DNA of 64,000 nt from Poa pratensis (Eukaryota > Streptophyta > Magnoliopsida > Poales > Poaceae): the NCBI GenBank assembly GCA_947311845.1, contig CAMZMU010000080.1:18429858-18493857 (forward strand), given 5' to 3'. The notes under the pieces were generated by a model, which was given only the letters and a program-made list of their open reading frames with translations, did no database searches and was not told the origin of the DNA. Shown here piece by piece: positions 35,291 to 47,313 of the stretch; position 1 is the first letter of the stretch, and every line of letters begins with the position of its first letter. The position numbers and the translations under genes were made by a program.

Positions 35291-38142
35291 GGCTGGGGAT
35301 TTCAATGAGGCGATGTGGCAGCATGAGCACTGCTCATCACGGCCCCGTCCGGAGAGCCAAATGGGGGCGTTTCGAGATGTGCTGGTGGCGTGTGAGCTAT
35401 CTGACCTCGGATTCAGAGGGTTCCCGTTCACTTTCGATAACCGTCAGCCAGGAGATCGGAATGTGAAGGTGCGGTTGGATAGAGTGTGTGCAGACATCGA
35501 ATGGAGAGAACAATTTCCAATGGCAGATGTGGAGCATTTGGTGTCCTCAAGATCGGATCATTCGCCGTTACTCCTTAGGATGGCGCAGAGGGATACAGTT
35601 CCGGTACGACGTGGACTGCGTTACGAAATTATGTGGGAAAGAGACTCGACACTGCCAGAGGTCATTGCAAATGCGTGGGAGAGATCTAAGAAATCTGGGC
35701 ACTTAGGTGATGTCGCATACTCGTTGAAGCATGTAATGGCTGAATTGGGAGAATGGAGCAAGCAGAAGTATGGGCACGTTCGGCGGGAATTAGAGGCTTT
35801 GCGAGAGGAGCTAGCTGACTTAAACCAAACAAACGCCGATCGGAAGATTATACGAGAAAAAATGGAGAGAATGGATGAGTTGCTGTATAGGGAGGAAATG
35901 ATGTGGCTCCAAAGGTCGAGAATTACATGGTTGAAGGAGGGTGATAGAAATATGAGGTATTTTCACCAAAAAGCAGTGTGGAGAGCAAGGAAAAATATGG
36001 TGAGAAAGCTTAATAGAGAGGACGGGTCTGTCTGTACCGTTCCAACTGAGATGGAATTGATGGTCTCGTCTTACTTTAAGGAACTGTATACAAAGGACCC
36101 GACTCTGGACCCGAATGGGATATTGGAATTGCTGGCTAGGAGGGTCACGGAGGACATGAATGAAAAGCTTACTAAGCCCTTTAGTGAGGAGGAGATTAGT
36201 GATGCTCTATTCCAAATCGGCCCGCTAAAAGCTCCGGGGCCTGATGGACTACTAGCCCGTTTTTACCAGCGGAATTGGGGGACGCTGAAGCATGAAATAA
36301 TAGAGGCGATACAATGCTTCTTCAGGACTGGAGTTATGCCACAAGGAGTAAATAAAACGGTGATTGTTCTAATTCCAAAAAGCAATCAGCCGGAATGTAT
36401 GAAGGATTTCAGGCCAATATCGCTTTGTAATGTCCTGTACAAAATAGTATCCAAGTGCATGGTTAATCGTCTTAGGCCGATTTTGGATGATTTGATATCG
36501 GAATGCCAAAGCGCGTTTGTTCCCGGGAGACTTCTTTCTGACAATGCTATAGTGGCGTTTGAAGTGTTGCATCATATCCAGCAAGAAAAGGATCCTGAGA
36601 CAGCAAGTTGTGCATATAAACTTGACCTATCAAAGGCTTACGATCGCGTCGATTGGACGTTTCTGGAACAGGCAATGTTAAAAATTGGTTTCTCACCGAC
36701 ATGGGTCAAGTGGATAATGCAATGTGTGACAACAGTACGATTTGCGGTGAAATTTAATGGCAAAATACTGGATTGGTTTTCTCCGTCACGAGGGCTGCGA
36801 CAAGGTGATCCTTTGTCGCCGTTTTTATTCCTGTTTGTTGCTGACTCATTGACGAGTTTGATCCAGGAAGCAGTACGGGAGCGGGGTCTGGCACCGGTGA
36901 GGATATGTCGGATGGCGACGGCTATCTCGCACCTTCTGTTCGCAGATGACACACTCCTGTTCTTCAAGGCGGACGGGGATCAAGCAAATGTGGTGAAGGA
37001 CTTACTGCTGCGATATGCACAAGGAACGGGGCAGCTGATAAACCCGGCAAAATGTAGCATTTACTTCAGTGAAGCTTGCCCGGAGCATGCACAAACACTA
37101 GTAAAAATATTCTGCAGGTGCAAGCCACTGAGTTTGAGGACAAGTATTTGGGCCTTCCTGTTCCTGAAGGTCGTATGCATCGTGGAAGGCTGCAGACATT
37201 GACGGAGCGTCTGTTTAAGAAGCTCATCGATTGGGGAGAAAAGATGATGTCGGTGGCTGCGAGGGAAACTTTGATTAAATCGATAGCACAAGCTATTCCG
37301 ACATTCATAATGGGGGTTTTTAAACTACCCATGTCTATTTGTGACAAGTTGACAAAGATGATAAGAAGCTATTGGTGGGGAGTAGAAGAAGGGAGGCATA
37401 AAACCCATTGGGTTGCATGGGAAAAAATGATACGCCCAAAGAACCGTGGGGGTTTAGGTTTCCGTGATATGAGAGTCTTCAATCAAGCCTTGCTCACTAG
37501 GCAAGCTTGGAGATTGCTGGAAAAACCACATAGCTTGTGTGCTCGGTTGCTAAAAGCAAAGTACTATAGGAGAGGGAATTTGTTGGATACGGTGTTTCCA
37601 ATGAATTCATCCCCTGCATGGAAAGGGATTGAATATGGTCTGGAGTTATTGAAAAAAGGTGTGGTGTGGCGAATTGGGAATGGGCTCAAGGTGAAAGCAT
37701 GGAGGGATCCCTGGATTCCACGGGAAAGTGGACAGCGTACGCCACTCTCAGCTCGTGGTAACTGCAGATTCACAAAAGTGGCGCAATTCTTGACACCACA
37801 GGGAGGGTGGAATGAGGAGAGGCTGCATCAGTTTATGCTGCCAATGGATGTTGAAGAAATTCTGAAGATCCGGCTGTCTCCTAGGCTATCGGATGATTTT
37901 TTGGCATGGAGCTTGGAGAAAACGGGAGTCTTTTCTGTTCGTAGTGCCTATCACCTAGGAGTTGAGGAGAAGTTGAAGCCACAAGGTGGTATATCCACGA
38001 GCGCACGACCAACGGGGGATAGGCCTATCTAGAGTATGTTCTGGAAAATCAAAGCGCCGCAAAAAGTGAAAATATGTGCACGGAAAATTCTCGTAGAGGG
38101 TTTACCAACAAGAGGGGCAAAAAGAAGAGGCACATGGAGGTC
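35291..38142 (+). pseudogene. LINE-A ORF2, middle part (endonuclease, RT)
   Basis: Continues the endonuclease (AGDFNEA at 35291, SDHSPLL near 35557). The reverse transcriptase follows: FRPISL near 36409, LDLSKAYDRVDW near 36625, RGLRQGDPLSPFLF near 36790 and the catalytic FADD near 36938. One base is missing in an A run at about 37102; the frame then resumes with YLGLP and continues to the zf-RVT domain. A TAG at about 38030 and a second A-run frameshift near 38121 are also present. It stops at the LINE-B insertion. Confidence 0.9.
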
Positions 38143-38156
38143 AAAAGTACATGTCA
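38143..38156 (+). repeat. Target-site duplication of LINE-B, left copy
   Basis: The 14-bp sequence aaaagtacatgtca occurs here and at 45665-45678 without mismatch. It bounds LINE-B inside LINE-A. Confidence 0.95.
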
Positions 38157-38317
38157 GAAGTGGAGTTATCCAACAGAGAAGGATAAGTCGCTCTCCTCTC
38201 TCACGAGAACAACCTCCCCTCCCCTCCCATGGCGCTCTAGGCGTCCCTAGGCCCTCACGGCCGTCCCACCGCCGGCCTCCGCTCCGGTAGCCGGTGGATT
38301 CCACCCTCTCAGTTCCC

Positions 38318-41300
38318 ATGGCGATTCAGGAGGATTTGCAAGCGATGCGCTGGAAGGTTCGGTTTTGCACCAACCTGGTGAAGAAGATGGTGACCATTTA
38401 CAAGGGTTTTCTGTTCATCAGGCCAGAAGCCAAAAGGTTAGTGCTGCAAACGGATGATGAGGTCACGATTGATGCTCGTTTCCTCCGTGAGGGTGAGATC
38501 ATCTCTTCTGGATCAAAAGTGGATTTTGCCTGCCATCGTGCTTTCATTGGTGCTCGTGTTCTTCCTTCTGCTCCTGCTGTTCCTGAGGTTTCTACTCCTC
38601 CAGTGGTTGCTCCTTCTCTGAATCTTCAGCGTGGTACTGATTTTGCTGCTCTGGTTCGAAAAAATTGGTCACCCGGTCAATTTCTCTGAAGGTCCTGGTA
38701 GAAGAGAGTTCTTGCTTGTTGCTAGCTTTGGTCGAGCACGCTTCCGTTTGGATATTCATACTGTGGGTATTGCTCTTCAGTCTTGTTTTGGTGGCAGTGC
38801 TGGAAAGTTCAAAGTCAGATTACTAAAGGATAGATCATACAGGTTCTCGGTTGCTTCCAAATCTGTGGGTTTCCAAATTTATAATTCTGGTACAATCTCT
38901 GAGGTTGATTTTGAATGTCATTTCCATCTTTGGGGTAATGGTGGTCCAAATTGGAAATTTGAAGAACTGCAATTTTACAAGGAATCTGATTCCCAATGGC
39001 AAACTGTTAATCGTTCACGTTCTTTGGTCTTTGATCGACTGCAAAGTAATCCTGATCAGCCACGAGCTCAGGTTGTACCTGCCAAGACAGTCTTTTCTGG
39101 TTTGAATTTTCCGACAGTTACTCCGGAGGCGAGATCAGTGGGGTTTGAAAATTCAGTTAATACGAGTAATGGAGGTGTTATTCGCACAACGTTTGCCCAG
39201 ATGGCTTCATTGCCTCCTGTGATCACGACGGCAAAGGAGAATTCAAATCTGGTGGGCCGTGCCAATTCAGCGCCGCAATTACCGGGCCTGCTTCCGACCA
39301 TGAAATTCCCTTCCTTTCCTGCCCCAGACAAATCCAGCTGGCCCAATGATTCTTTCCTTAACTGGTTCAAGGCCCATGGTCCTCCGCTGCCCGTCATTAC
39401 AGCCACCTCGTTTAAGGAATTTGGTATTTTCCTTTCCCCTGACGTCTCGTCTCCTCCGCTACCGCAGTCTACAGTAAACCCCTCTGCTCCGCCTGTCACC
39501 TCGCCGGAGCCGGCCACGGCGGACTCCTTGGCGGCAATGGCAAACATCCCCATCGACCCGGTTCCTTTCGTCCCTCTTGGCTTCGAGATTGTGCACGTGG
39601 AGGGCAGGACCGCGGTCCACCGGGTGGTGCTCCCTCGGCGACCTCGGAACCATGAAGACATGGCCATCGCCACCATCGCCCCGCTGCTAGAGTGTCAGGT
39701 ACATTTTGTGAACATCCATGCTGTCATGCAAGACTTCTTGGTGCTCCAGCAAGTCCTCTTCAAGTCAATCCAGAAATGCCCTTTTGGTGAGGCATATGTG
39801 CAATTTCAGCATGTTCGTGACAGAGACAGAATGGTTGCGGATAGCCCTCATGTGTTTGGTGATGTTGCTATTTCTTTTGTGAATCATGACAAGGGTAGGA
39901 ACTGGCGTAGAGCATATCTGAATAGGGAGTGCTGGGTGCTTTTAGTTGGGCCACCGCTTGATAATATAAACTCTGAAGACATTCGTCGTGTGTTTAGTAA
40001 GGTGGCAAACCTGTTGATGTGGGAGCAGGACCCTAGAAACAAAGGCAGAGTACTTGCAAAGCTTAGGTGCACTGAGCTAAGGGAAATCCCTAAAAGTGTC
40101 AGACTCACTGATGGAGAGACTGCTGAAAGTGAGTCGTGGACTTTTCAGTTGAAGTACTGCAGCAAACTCTTCTCGGTGGTGGGCCACAGGATGAGGACCC
40201 AATGCCTGATGATGGAGTTGATCCACATCCTTTACCTCCACAGCAGGCCCCTGTCTTCATGCCACCCCCTCTTTTTGCTGACGAGGATGCTGATGATTGG
40301 GAAGATGCTCACTGGGCTATGCCTAACCCTGTAGCTAATCATGGTGGTGGCCAGCCTAATGGACCTGCTGACATGGAGGTGGATGCTCATGAAGATAATG
40401 ATCATGACTCTAACAGTGGGGTGTCACATTCTTCTGGTCATGTTTCTGTTGAAGGTGATAATATTCCTAATGTTATTGAAGAAATTAATCCTGGCATTGT
40501 GCAGCAACCTGCTGTGGGGAATGCAAATAATGGTGAAGCTGAGGCTGTTCCTGAAAATAATGATGAGGTGCCTCCTGTGTTAGTTGGAAAAAATCACATT
40601 GAAATTATGGACTTCTTATTGGCTCCTAATGCTAATGGTATCATTGCAAATGAGGTGGTTCATGAACAGTTGGGAGAAGGCCTTGTTAATGTTATGATGG
40701 CCTATGAGGGGGATGAGCAAGATGAGGTAAACCAAGATGCACCTGTGGAAAATGATGACCCAGTTGTTGCTACACAAGCTGAGGTAGATGAGCACATGGT
40801 AGAAAACTCTGAAGCTGCCGGTACTGCAGTTATTCAGGAAGAAGATCCGGATAATAATGCTAATATTCAGGAAGTGGATGCAGACTTGGGTGGCATAGAG
40901 GCAGATGATGCTAATGGTTTTTTTGAGTTCCCTGATCTGGTTCCACCTGAGCTAGCTAATGTGCAGTTGGGGATGGTGCAAACATTCACTTTTCCTGTCA
41001 GTAAAGAGAGCCTGCCACTGTTCCCTATTTCTGAAGAAGGAATGCGCCTTTGGGATAAATACTTCGCTCCTCATATGGATTCCTCTGATGGCTCTACTTG
41101 CAGCATCCTGTAAGTTGGCTTAACTTCATTATCATGATGTTGCTCACCCCTGAGAAATTTGAATGAACTAGAGCTTTCTTGAAATCTTCTTTATGGGATA
41201 TTGTTAAGGAAGCTGATGAAGGATATCAATGCTTTAAATTTGTTATTCCTAATTTTTGTGCTTACACAAGCACCTGTGTGCAAGATACAGGAAATTGGTG

Positions 41301-41707
41301 ATGACTTAGGCAAAGGAGCTCAGGAAATTGGGGAAACAGAAGATGTTAATGATGATGGTATAGCCAACCAAGGGCTGGCAGCTGCTAAGAAAAGAAAGGG
41401 AAAGGGGCCTCTAGTTGAAGATGAGGTACGAAGAAGCCCTAGAATTCAAGCCTTAAATAAGGGGTTCAGAAAAAATCATTGTCCTAATAACAGTTGCTTA
41501 CCTTGCACTACAAATCCTCCCAAACTGTCAACCAAAATTGTAAGAAATTTAGCCTCTTCCTTTTGCAAGGTGGCTGAGCAGGAGCTGGATGCTAAACTGA
41601 CCAAAAGAGCTAAGAAGAATGATGGAGGAAAGGATGCTCGGAATGGCAAAGACAAGGAGAAAAGAGGAAGGAGACAGATAAAGATGCTAAGGAAATGGAT
41701 GCAGTGA
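38318..41707 (+). pseudogene. LINE-B ORF1, frameshifted
   Basis: Begins MAIQEDLQ at 38318 in a good context (cccatggcg). It runs in three successive frames with shifts at about 38684 and 40165. Its parts are: an N-terminal domain (38318-38680); a middle region to about 40150 with Pro-rich linker and an RRM-like/DUF-type block (FGEAYVQFQHVRDRDRM, NRECWVLLVGP); an acidic Asp/Glu/Asn-rich segment (40160-41110); and a basic tail (41200-41707) containing RRSPRIQALNKGF. There are further breaks at about 41110-41200. This layout is typical of a grass LINE family whose ORF1 is large; I do not know its exact RNA-binding fold. Confidence 0.75.
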
Positions 41708-41977
41708 AGGGCAAGAAGGCCCCTGCCAAGAAGAAATAATTAATGTGTCATAGTATAAATATGTTTCCAATGATAGAAAACCTACAGAATTATTGGATCC
41801 ATGTGTTTTGGTTGTGGCACTGTAAACCTATGTACTTTTGGCTGTTATGTTGTCCTTTTTTGTCTGTCTTGTCATGTTATGGAATTGCATATGCCATATT
41901 CACTTAATTGCCAAGCTTTGGTATGCTCCTGCAAGTGGCTCTGTAATCCATTGTTTCATATGGCTAGACACAAGCAC

Positions 41978-44900
41978 TGGAAAATTTTGAACTGGAATAT
42001 TAGGGTTCTAATGCTCATGAGAAGCATCTGGCGATTTATAACAAAATTGAGGAAAGTGGTTGTTCCATTCTTTGTTCCAGGAAACTAAAAGAGAGCATTT
42101 CGATATGGCTTACATAAGAAAGTTTTGCCCCAAACGATTCAACAATATGCTTTCCTGCCTTCAATTGGAAATTCTGGGGGGTCTTTTAGTGGTGTGGACT
42201 GACTCTATTCTGCAAGGAGAAGTGGTCTTTGAAAATGAATTTTCCATCTCAGTGCAATTCACATGTAAATTAACAACAGATAACTGGATTCTCACAAATG
42301 TGTATGGCCCTTGTCAAGTGGAAAGAAGAGGAAATTTCATTGACTGGTTTACAAATATTGACATGCCCCAAGACATGGATTGGATTGTGATGGGAGATTT
42401 TAATTTCATTCGAAGTCCTGAAGACAGAAATAAACTGGTGGTGATCTTAATGATATGCTCTTGTTTAATGAAGCCATTAGCAACCTGGGCTTAATTGAAT
42501 TGCCCTTAAAAGGCAGAAAGTAACATGGAGTAATATGCAGCATGATCCACTTCTTGAAAGGCTTGATTGGTTCTTCACTTCTGAATCCTGGACGATCTCT
42601 TATCCTGCAACCTCGGTGACAGCTCTTGCAAAACCAATTTCGGATCACGTTCCCTGTGTCATCGACATTGGTACTAAAATTCCAAAATCTGATGTATTAG
42701 ATTTGAGAATTATTGGCTTCAACATGATTCTTTCAAGCAAATTGTACAAAATGCATGGAATATTCCAGTGGGCCATACTGACTGTGCAAAGAAAGTGAAT
42801 GCCAAGCTGAAGAATACAAGGAGAGCTCTAAAACTGTGGTCAAAAAACCTCTCTAGCCTGAAAATTTCCATTGCCCAGGTAAATGAGTTAATCGACTTAA
42901 TGGAGGTTTTGGAAGAATCAAGAGAGCTCAGTGATTTGGAGAGAAATCTTAAAGATCTCTCTAAAACACACATGATAAACCTTCTTGAGAGCCAAAATAT
43001 GTATTGGAGGCAGAGGGGTAAAATAAACTGGGTTAAGCTGGGAGATGCAAATACCAAATTCTTTCATGCTCGGGCAACGATTAGTCACAGACACAATTTC
43101 ATTGCCTCTCTGAAAAATGATGAACAGGGGATATTACTGATCACGATGGCAAGGCAGCAATTCTATGGAATGCTTTCAAGGAAAGGATGGGTAAAACAGA
43201 TAACACTGAAATGCATTTTGATCTGCGTGATCTTTATGGCACTGTGCATGAGAGACAGATGTTTCATGATTTGGAATTACCTTTCACTGATGAGGAAATT
43301 GAAAATGTCATTAAGGAACTCCCCAATGAAAAATCCCCTGGACCTGATGGTTTCAATAATGAGTTTATGAAGAGCTGCTGGAGTATTATTGGATCGGATA
43401 TTAAAGATTTGATTCATGCTTTCCATGGAGAAAATATTTGTCTTGAGAGCATTAATGATTCATACATTACTCTAATCCCTAAAGTTGATAGCCCTCAAAC
43501 CCCTGCTGATTTTAGGCCAATTTCTCTGCTCAATTCAGTGCTCAAAATAATTACTAAACTGTTGGCTAACAGACTGCAAAAAATAATCTTGAAGTTGGTC
43601 CACAAAAATCAGTATGGTTTCCTTAAGTCCAGGTCTATTCAAGATTGTCTTGGATGGGGATTTGAATATCTGTTCCAATGCCACAAATCAAAAAAGGAAA
43701 TCATGGTGCTGAAGCTGATTTTGAAAAGGCCTTTGACAAAATTGAGCACAATGCTATACTCATGATCCTGGAGGCCAAAGGGTTTGGCAGCAAATGGATT
43801 AACTGGATTGCTTTGCTTCTGAAATCTGGAACTTCGGCTGTTATGCTTAATGGAGTGCCCGGAAAAAAATTCTACTGTAAAAGGGGAGTCAGACAAGGAG
43901 ACCCTTTATCCCCTGCTTTTTGTCCTTGCGGCTGATCTCTTGCAAACAATTCTTAACAAGGCCATGATGCAAGACTTACTGAAAACTCCTTTAGATGTCC
44001 CTAGCTGCCCAGATTTTCCAGTGATGCAATATGCTGACGACACTCTCTTGGTAATGCAAGCTGATACTGCTCAGATTCTTTGTCTCAAGGCTTGCTCCAA
44101 ACATTTGCGGACTCCACTGGCCTTAAAGTTAATTACCACAAGTCCATGCTTGTGCCTTTGAATATTCCTGATGAAAGAATAGGGTTATTGGTGGGGCTCA
44201 TGAATTGCCAACAAGGATCATTCCCTTTCACTTACCTTGGCTTACCCCTAGGGACCACGAGGCCTTCTTTGGAATATTTTTTACCGATGTTGCAGAAGGT
44301 GGAAAGAAGATTATGTGGAATTGCAAATTTTTGAATATTGGTGGCAAACTTGAAATGGTGAAATCTGTCCTGGCCTCTATGCCCATTTTCTTCATGTGCA
44401 CTTTGGAAATTCATGCTTCTGTAAAAGAACAGCTAAACAAGTATATGAGGCACTGTCTCTGGAGGAGACCTGACATGGAAGATAAAAAACCAGCCTTAAT
44501 CAAATGGAAAACAGTCTGTAGGCCAAAAAATCAAGGGGGCCTTGGTGTGCTTGATATTGGTGTTCAGAACAAAGCTCTTCTCATGAAAAGCCTGCATAAG
44601 TTCTTCAGCAAAGCTGACATCCCCTGGGTCCATCTTGTTTGGGATTCTTATTACGCAAATAATAACTTGCCAGGTGTTAGTATGCAAGGGTCTTTCTGGT
44701 GGAAATCTCATCTCAAGTTACTGGATTATTATAAAGGCTTGGCAAGATGTAAAATTGGAAATGGTACAACCGTGTTATTTTGGCATGATCTCTGGCATGA
44801 TGCATGTATGAAGCATAAGTTCCCTCATCTGTATTCTTTCACAAATAATATTGATATCACGGTCAGACATGCTGCAGAGAAAGAGTTTTTTGAGGACCTC

Positions 44901-45330
44901 TTCATCTTCCTTTGAGTAGAGAAGCATATCAGGAGTTCCTCCAATTGGAAGAGATTTGGGAAGATGTTAAACAGACTTCTGAGTTGGCTGAAAAAGATAC
45001 TTGGATTTATATTTGGGGGAATGATGTCTTCTCCTCGAAGAAGGCTTATAATATGTTGATTGGATACAAACAAGTTCACCATCAGTTTAACTGGATCTGG
45101 AAAAGTTTGTGCCAGGCAAAACACAAAATCTTCTTCTGGCTATTGCTTCATGACAGACTAAACACGAGAAATCTGCTGTTCAGAAAGAATTTTCATCTTG
45201 AAAGCTATGCTTGTGCAACTATCCAGTGTAAACAAGAAGAAACCCTGGTTCATCTGTTCTGGTCTTGTCCCATGGTGTGCAGTTCTGGATTATGTATGCC
45301 CCCAAAGAGACAGGCGGTTATCTCTTCATG
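41978..45330 (+). pseudogene. LINE-B ORF2, frameshifted
   Basis: Starts near 41978 with KILNWNIRG-like text. Endonuclease pieces include NVYGPC near 42298 and MGDFNFI near 42390. RT pieces include GPDGFNNEFM near 43342, FRPISLLNS near 43510, FEKAFDKIEHN near 43721, RGVRQGDPLSP near 43884 and the catalytic YADDT near 44030. A zf-RVT domain ends it (WKSLCQAKHKIFFWLLLHDR near 45100). I count about eight frame changes (near 42060, 42435, 42700, 43135, 43715, 43915, 44095, 44905), so no functional protein is possible. Confidence 0.88.
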
Positions 45331-45664
45331 AAGCTTTTGAAGATATGAAGGCCAAATTAAATTTGCCATTCTTTATGGACATCCTGATTCTTGCAAGCTG
45401 GAGCATTTGGATGATTAGAAATAATAACATCTTTAGAAATGAGAGGCCTACCTTTGAGAGGTGGAAAGCCATTTATCTTTCAGAGTTGAATTGGCTGAGT
45501 ATAGAATAAAAGCCAAGCACTCTGAGCAGTTCAAGTTTTGGAGGAGAATCAAATTTAGGAGCTCTTTTTTTCCTTTTTGGTAAATTGTAGTCACGCCTGT
45601 AAATACCCCATTTATATATAAAAATTGCAGTGGGAGTCTTTCCCACTGTTTGCCCCCTCCAAAA

Positions 45665-46596
45665 AAAAGTACATGTCAACGATGTGGATGTGCGGATGAA
45701 GATAGCTTCCACGTTGTGATTGCATGCCCTAGGGCTGCAACGTTGTGGCAAGCCATGCAGGAAGTCTGGGCATTGCCGGAGTTGGAAAGCATAGTGCATA
45801 CAGGTCCTGAGTGGCTGTTTGATTTGTTGGTAACGCTGCCGGAGGAAGATCGGGTGCGGGTGCTCATGATCATTTGGCGGAACTGGCATAACAGAAATGA
45901 GAGTATTCATGGAAAGAAGGAGGCCCCATTGAAGCATCTAGGCTTTTCCTACAGAGCTATGTCAACTCGTTGATCCAAATCAATGCAAATGACGGCATGG
46001 ATATTCTAAAAGGTAAAGCAGTTATTGGAGCTGAACCAGTGAAACAACGGGCCGGGAAGGGACATGTTTTGGATGCAGCAAGCTGGCCAAAACCACCAGA
46101 TGGGTGGCTTGCTGTGTCCATCGATGGGTCATACGACAGTGCAAGTGGGAATGCAGGAGCAGCTTCAGTAATAAGATATGCTAACGTTGACTATATCCTA
46201 GTATCCTGCAAGTACTATGATCGCTGCTTGATGCACTGGAGGCTGAAGCACTCGCCTTCAAGAAGGACTTCTTACGGCTCTGGCATATACAGCGCAACCG
46301 ATAGTATTTCAAATGGATTGCGCAAATTTGGTAAAGGCCCTGAAGGAGGAAAGCATGAACAAGTCACACATTGGACACCTGGTGAATGAGATTAAAGAGA
46401 TTCTGGAGGGAGAGAGGGAGATTGTCATAAATGTAATCAAGAGAAAAACCAATAGGGTTGCAGATCGTCTAGCCTATATTTCGAGAGCAGAGCACCGAAC
46501 CGACTTGTGGTTGCAGATGCTCCTGATGCTCTCGCAGACCTTCTGGCTGCTGATTGTAATCCTATTCCTGAGTAATAAAGCTCATTTTTTAGCGCT
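45665..46596 (+). pseudogene. LINE-A ORF2, 3' part (zf-RVT and RNase H)
   Basis: After the right 14-bp duplication the LINE-A zf-RVT domain resumes (CQRCGCADEDSFHVVIACP at about 45676). A frameshift at about 45958 leads into an RNase H-like domain, WLAVSIDGSY...GNAGAASVIR near 46107-46175. A second frame then carries EAEALAFKKD and further on CANLVKALKEE. The final AATAAA-like agtaataaagc at 46571 and the oligo-A end the element. Confidence 0.85.
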
Positions 46597-46690
46597 AAAA
46601 AAATGACCGTACTAATGTGACAACAACAAATAACGGTCACCATGAGATGTACAACTCTTTTTTTAGAAAAATACATTGATCTATTAATAA

Positions 46691-47123
46691 GCGTGAATTC
46701 CACTTTTTACCCTGAAGTCGTGCATTTGTAACATATGGTACCCCATTTAGTGGAACTTTTACCAAAGTATCCAACCTAGAAGGCTTTGAACATGGTTTAC
46801 CCCAGTTTAGCATTGTACTTGTTTTTTTAATAATGGGCCAGGTTAATATCGTCGCCCGTTCAAATGTGGCGCAACAAAATGTGTAAAGATTAGAGGGCAT
46901 CATCGATGATCATGCTCGGAGTTCTTTTATCCAATTGTTCCATTCCTCATCGTCTTGATATTTTCAAATCTCGGTCATCACCTCACACCTTAACGAATGG
47001 ACACTTATCAGAAAACAAGGGTCCAAAAGTTTCCAAAAAGGTAATATATACTATTTTCACTCAACGGGGTAATTAGTATCACAAATATATATAACTAGGG
47101 TGTCAAAAGTAGAAATTCGCTCC
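46691..47123. mobile_element. Mutator-like MITE
   Basis: The left end gcgtgaattccactttttac and the right end in reverse complement (gcgaatttctacttttgac) form imperfect terminal inverted repeats of about 22 bp. The flanks tattaataa (46682-46690) and tatcaataa (47124-47132) are a 9-bp duplication with one mismatch, the Mutator signature. No coding sequence. Confidence 0.65.
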
Positions 47124-47313
47124 TATCAATAATCACCAAATCAGTACAAAGGACTCTAAAATAACCAAAATACAAATAGGTCATTGGACCTTTTACAAAA
47201 GAAAACAAGTAATAAGTATATGATACATATATTACACCTAACAGCCTCAATCATGGTAATGTGAGGATTTCACTGTCTTTGTTCTAGTTGGAGAAAGGTT
47301 TCCGCCCTACTAA

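Larger units (their letters stand above)
38157..45664 (+). mobile_element. LINE-B: full-length L1-type LINE nested in LINE-A
   Basis: A 7.5-kb LINE with a short 5' UTR, long ORF1, ORF2 (endonuclease, RT, zf-RVT) and a 3' UTR ending in gtttgccccctccaaaa. Its 14-bp target duplication is perfect. It is a different family from LINE-A: ORF1 is longer and acidic, and the 3' end differs. ORF1 and ORF2 are broken by many single-base frameshifts but have few substitution-type stops. It inserted into LINE-A's zf-RVT-coding region. Confidence 0.93.
31691..46600 (+). mobile_element. LINE-A: L1-type LINE with two nested insertions
   Basis: The element is flanked by a 17-bp duplication, aaatgaccgtagtaatg at 31674-31690 and aaatgaccgtactaatg at 46601-46617 (one mismatch). 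It ends in a short poly(A) run after agcgct. Without its insertions (solo LTR 33542-35285, LINE-B 38157-45664) it is about 5.6 kb. Order: 5' UTR, ORF1 (DUF4283-like plus zinc knuckle), then ORF2 with endonuclease, reverse transcriptase, zf-RVT and RNase H. Several frameshifts and at least one stop make it inactive. The exact 5' end follows from the duplication and suggests a full-length copy. Confidence 0.93.
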
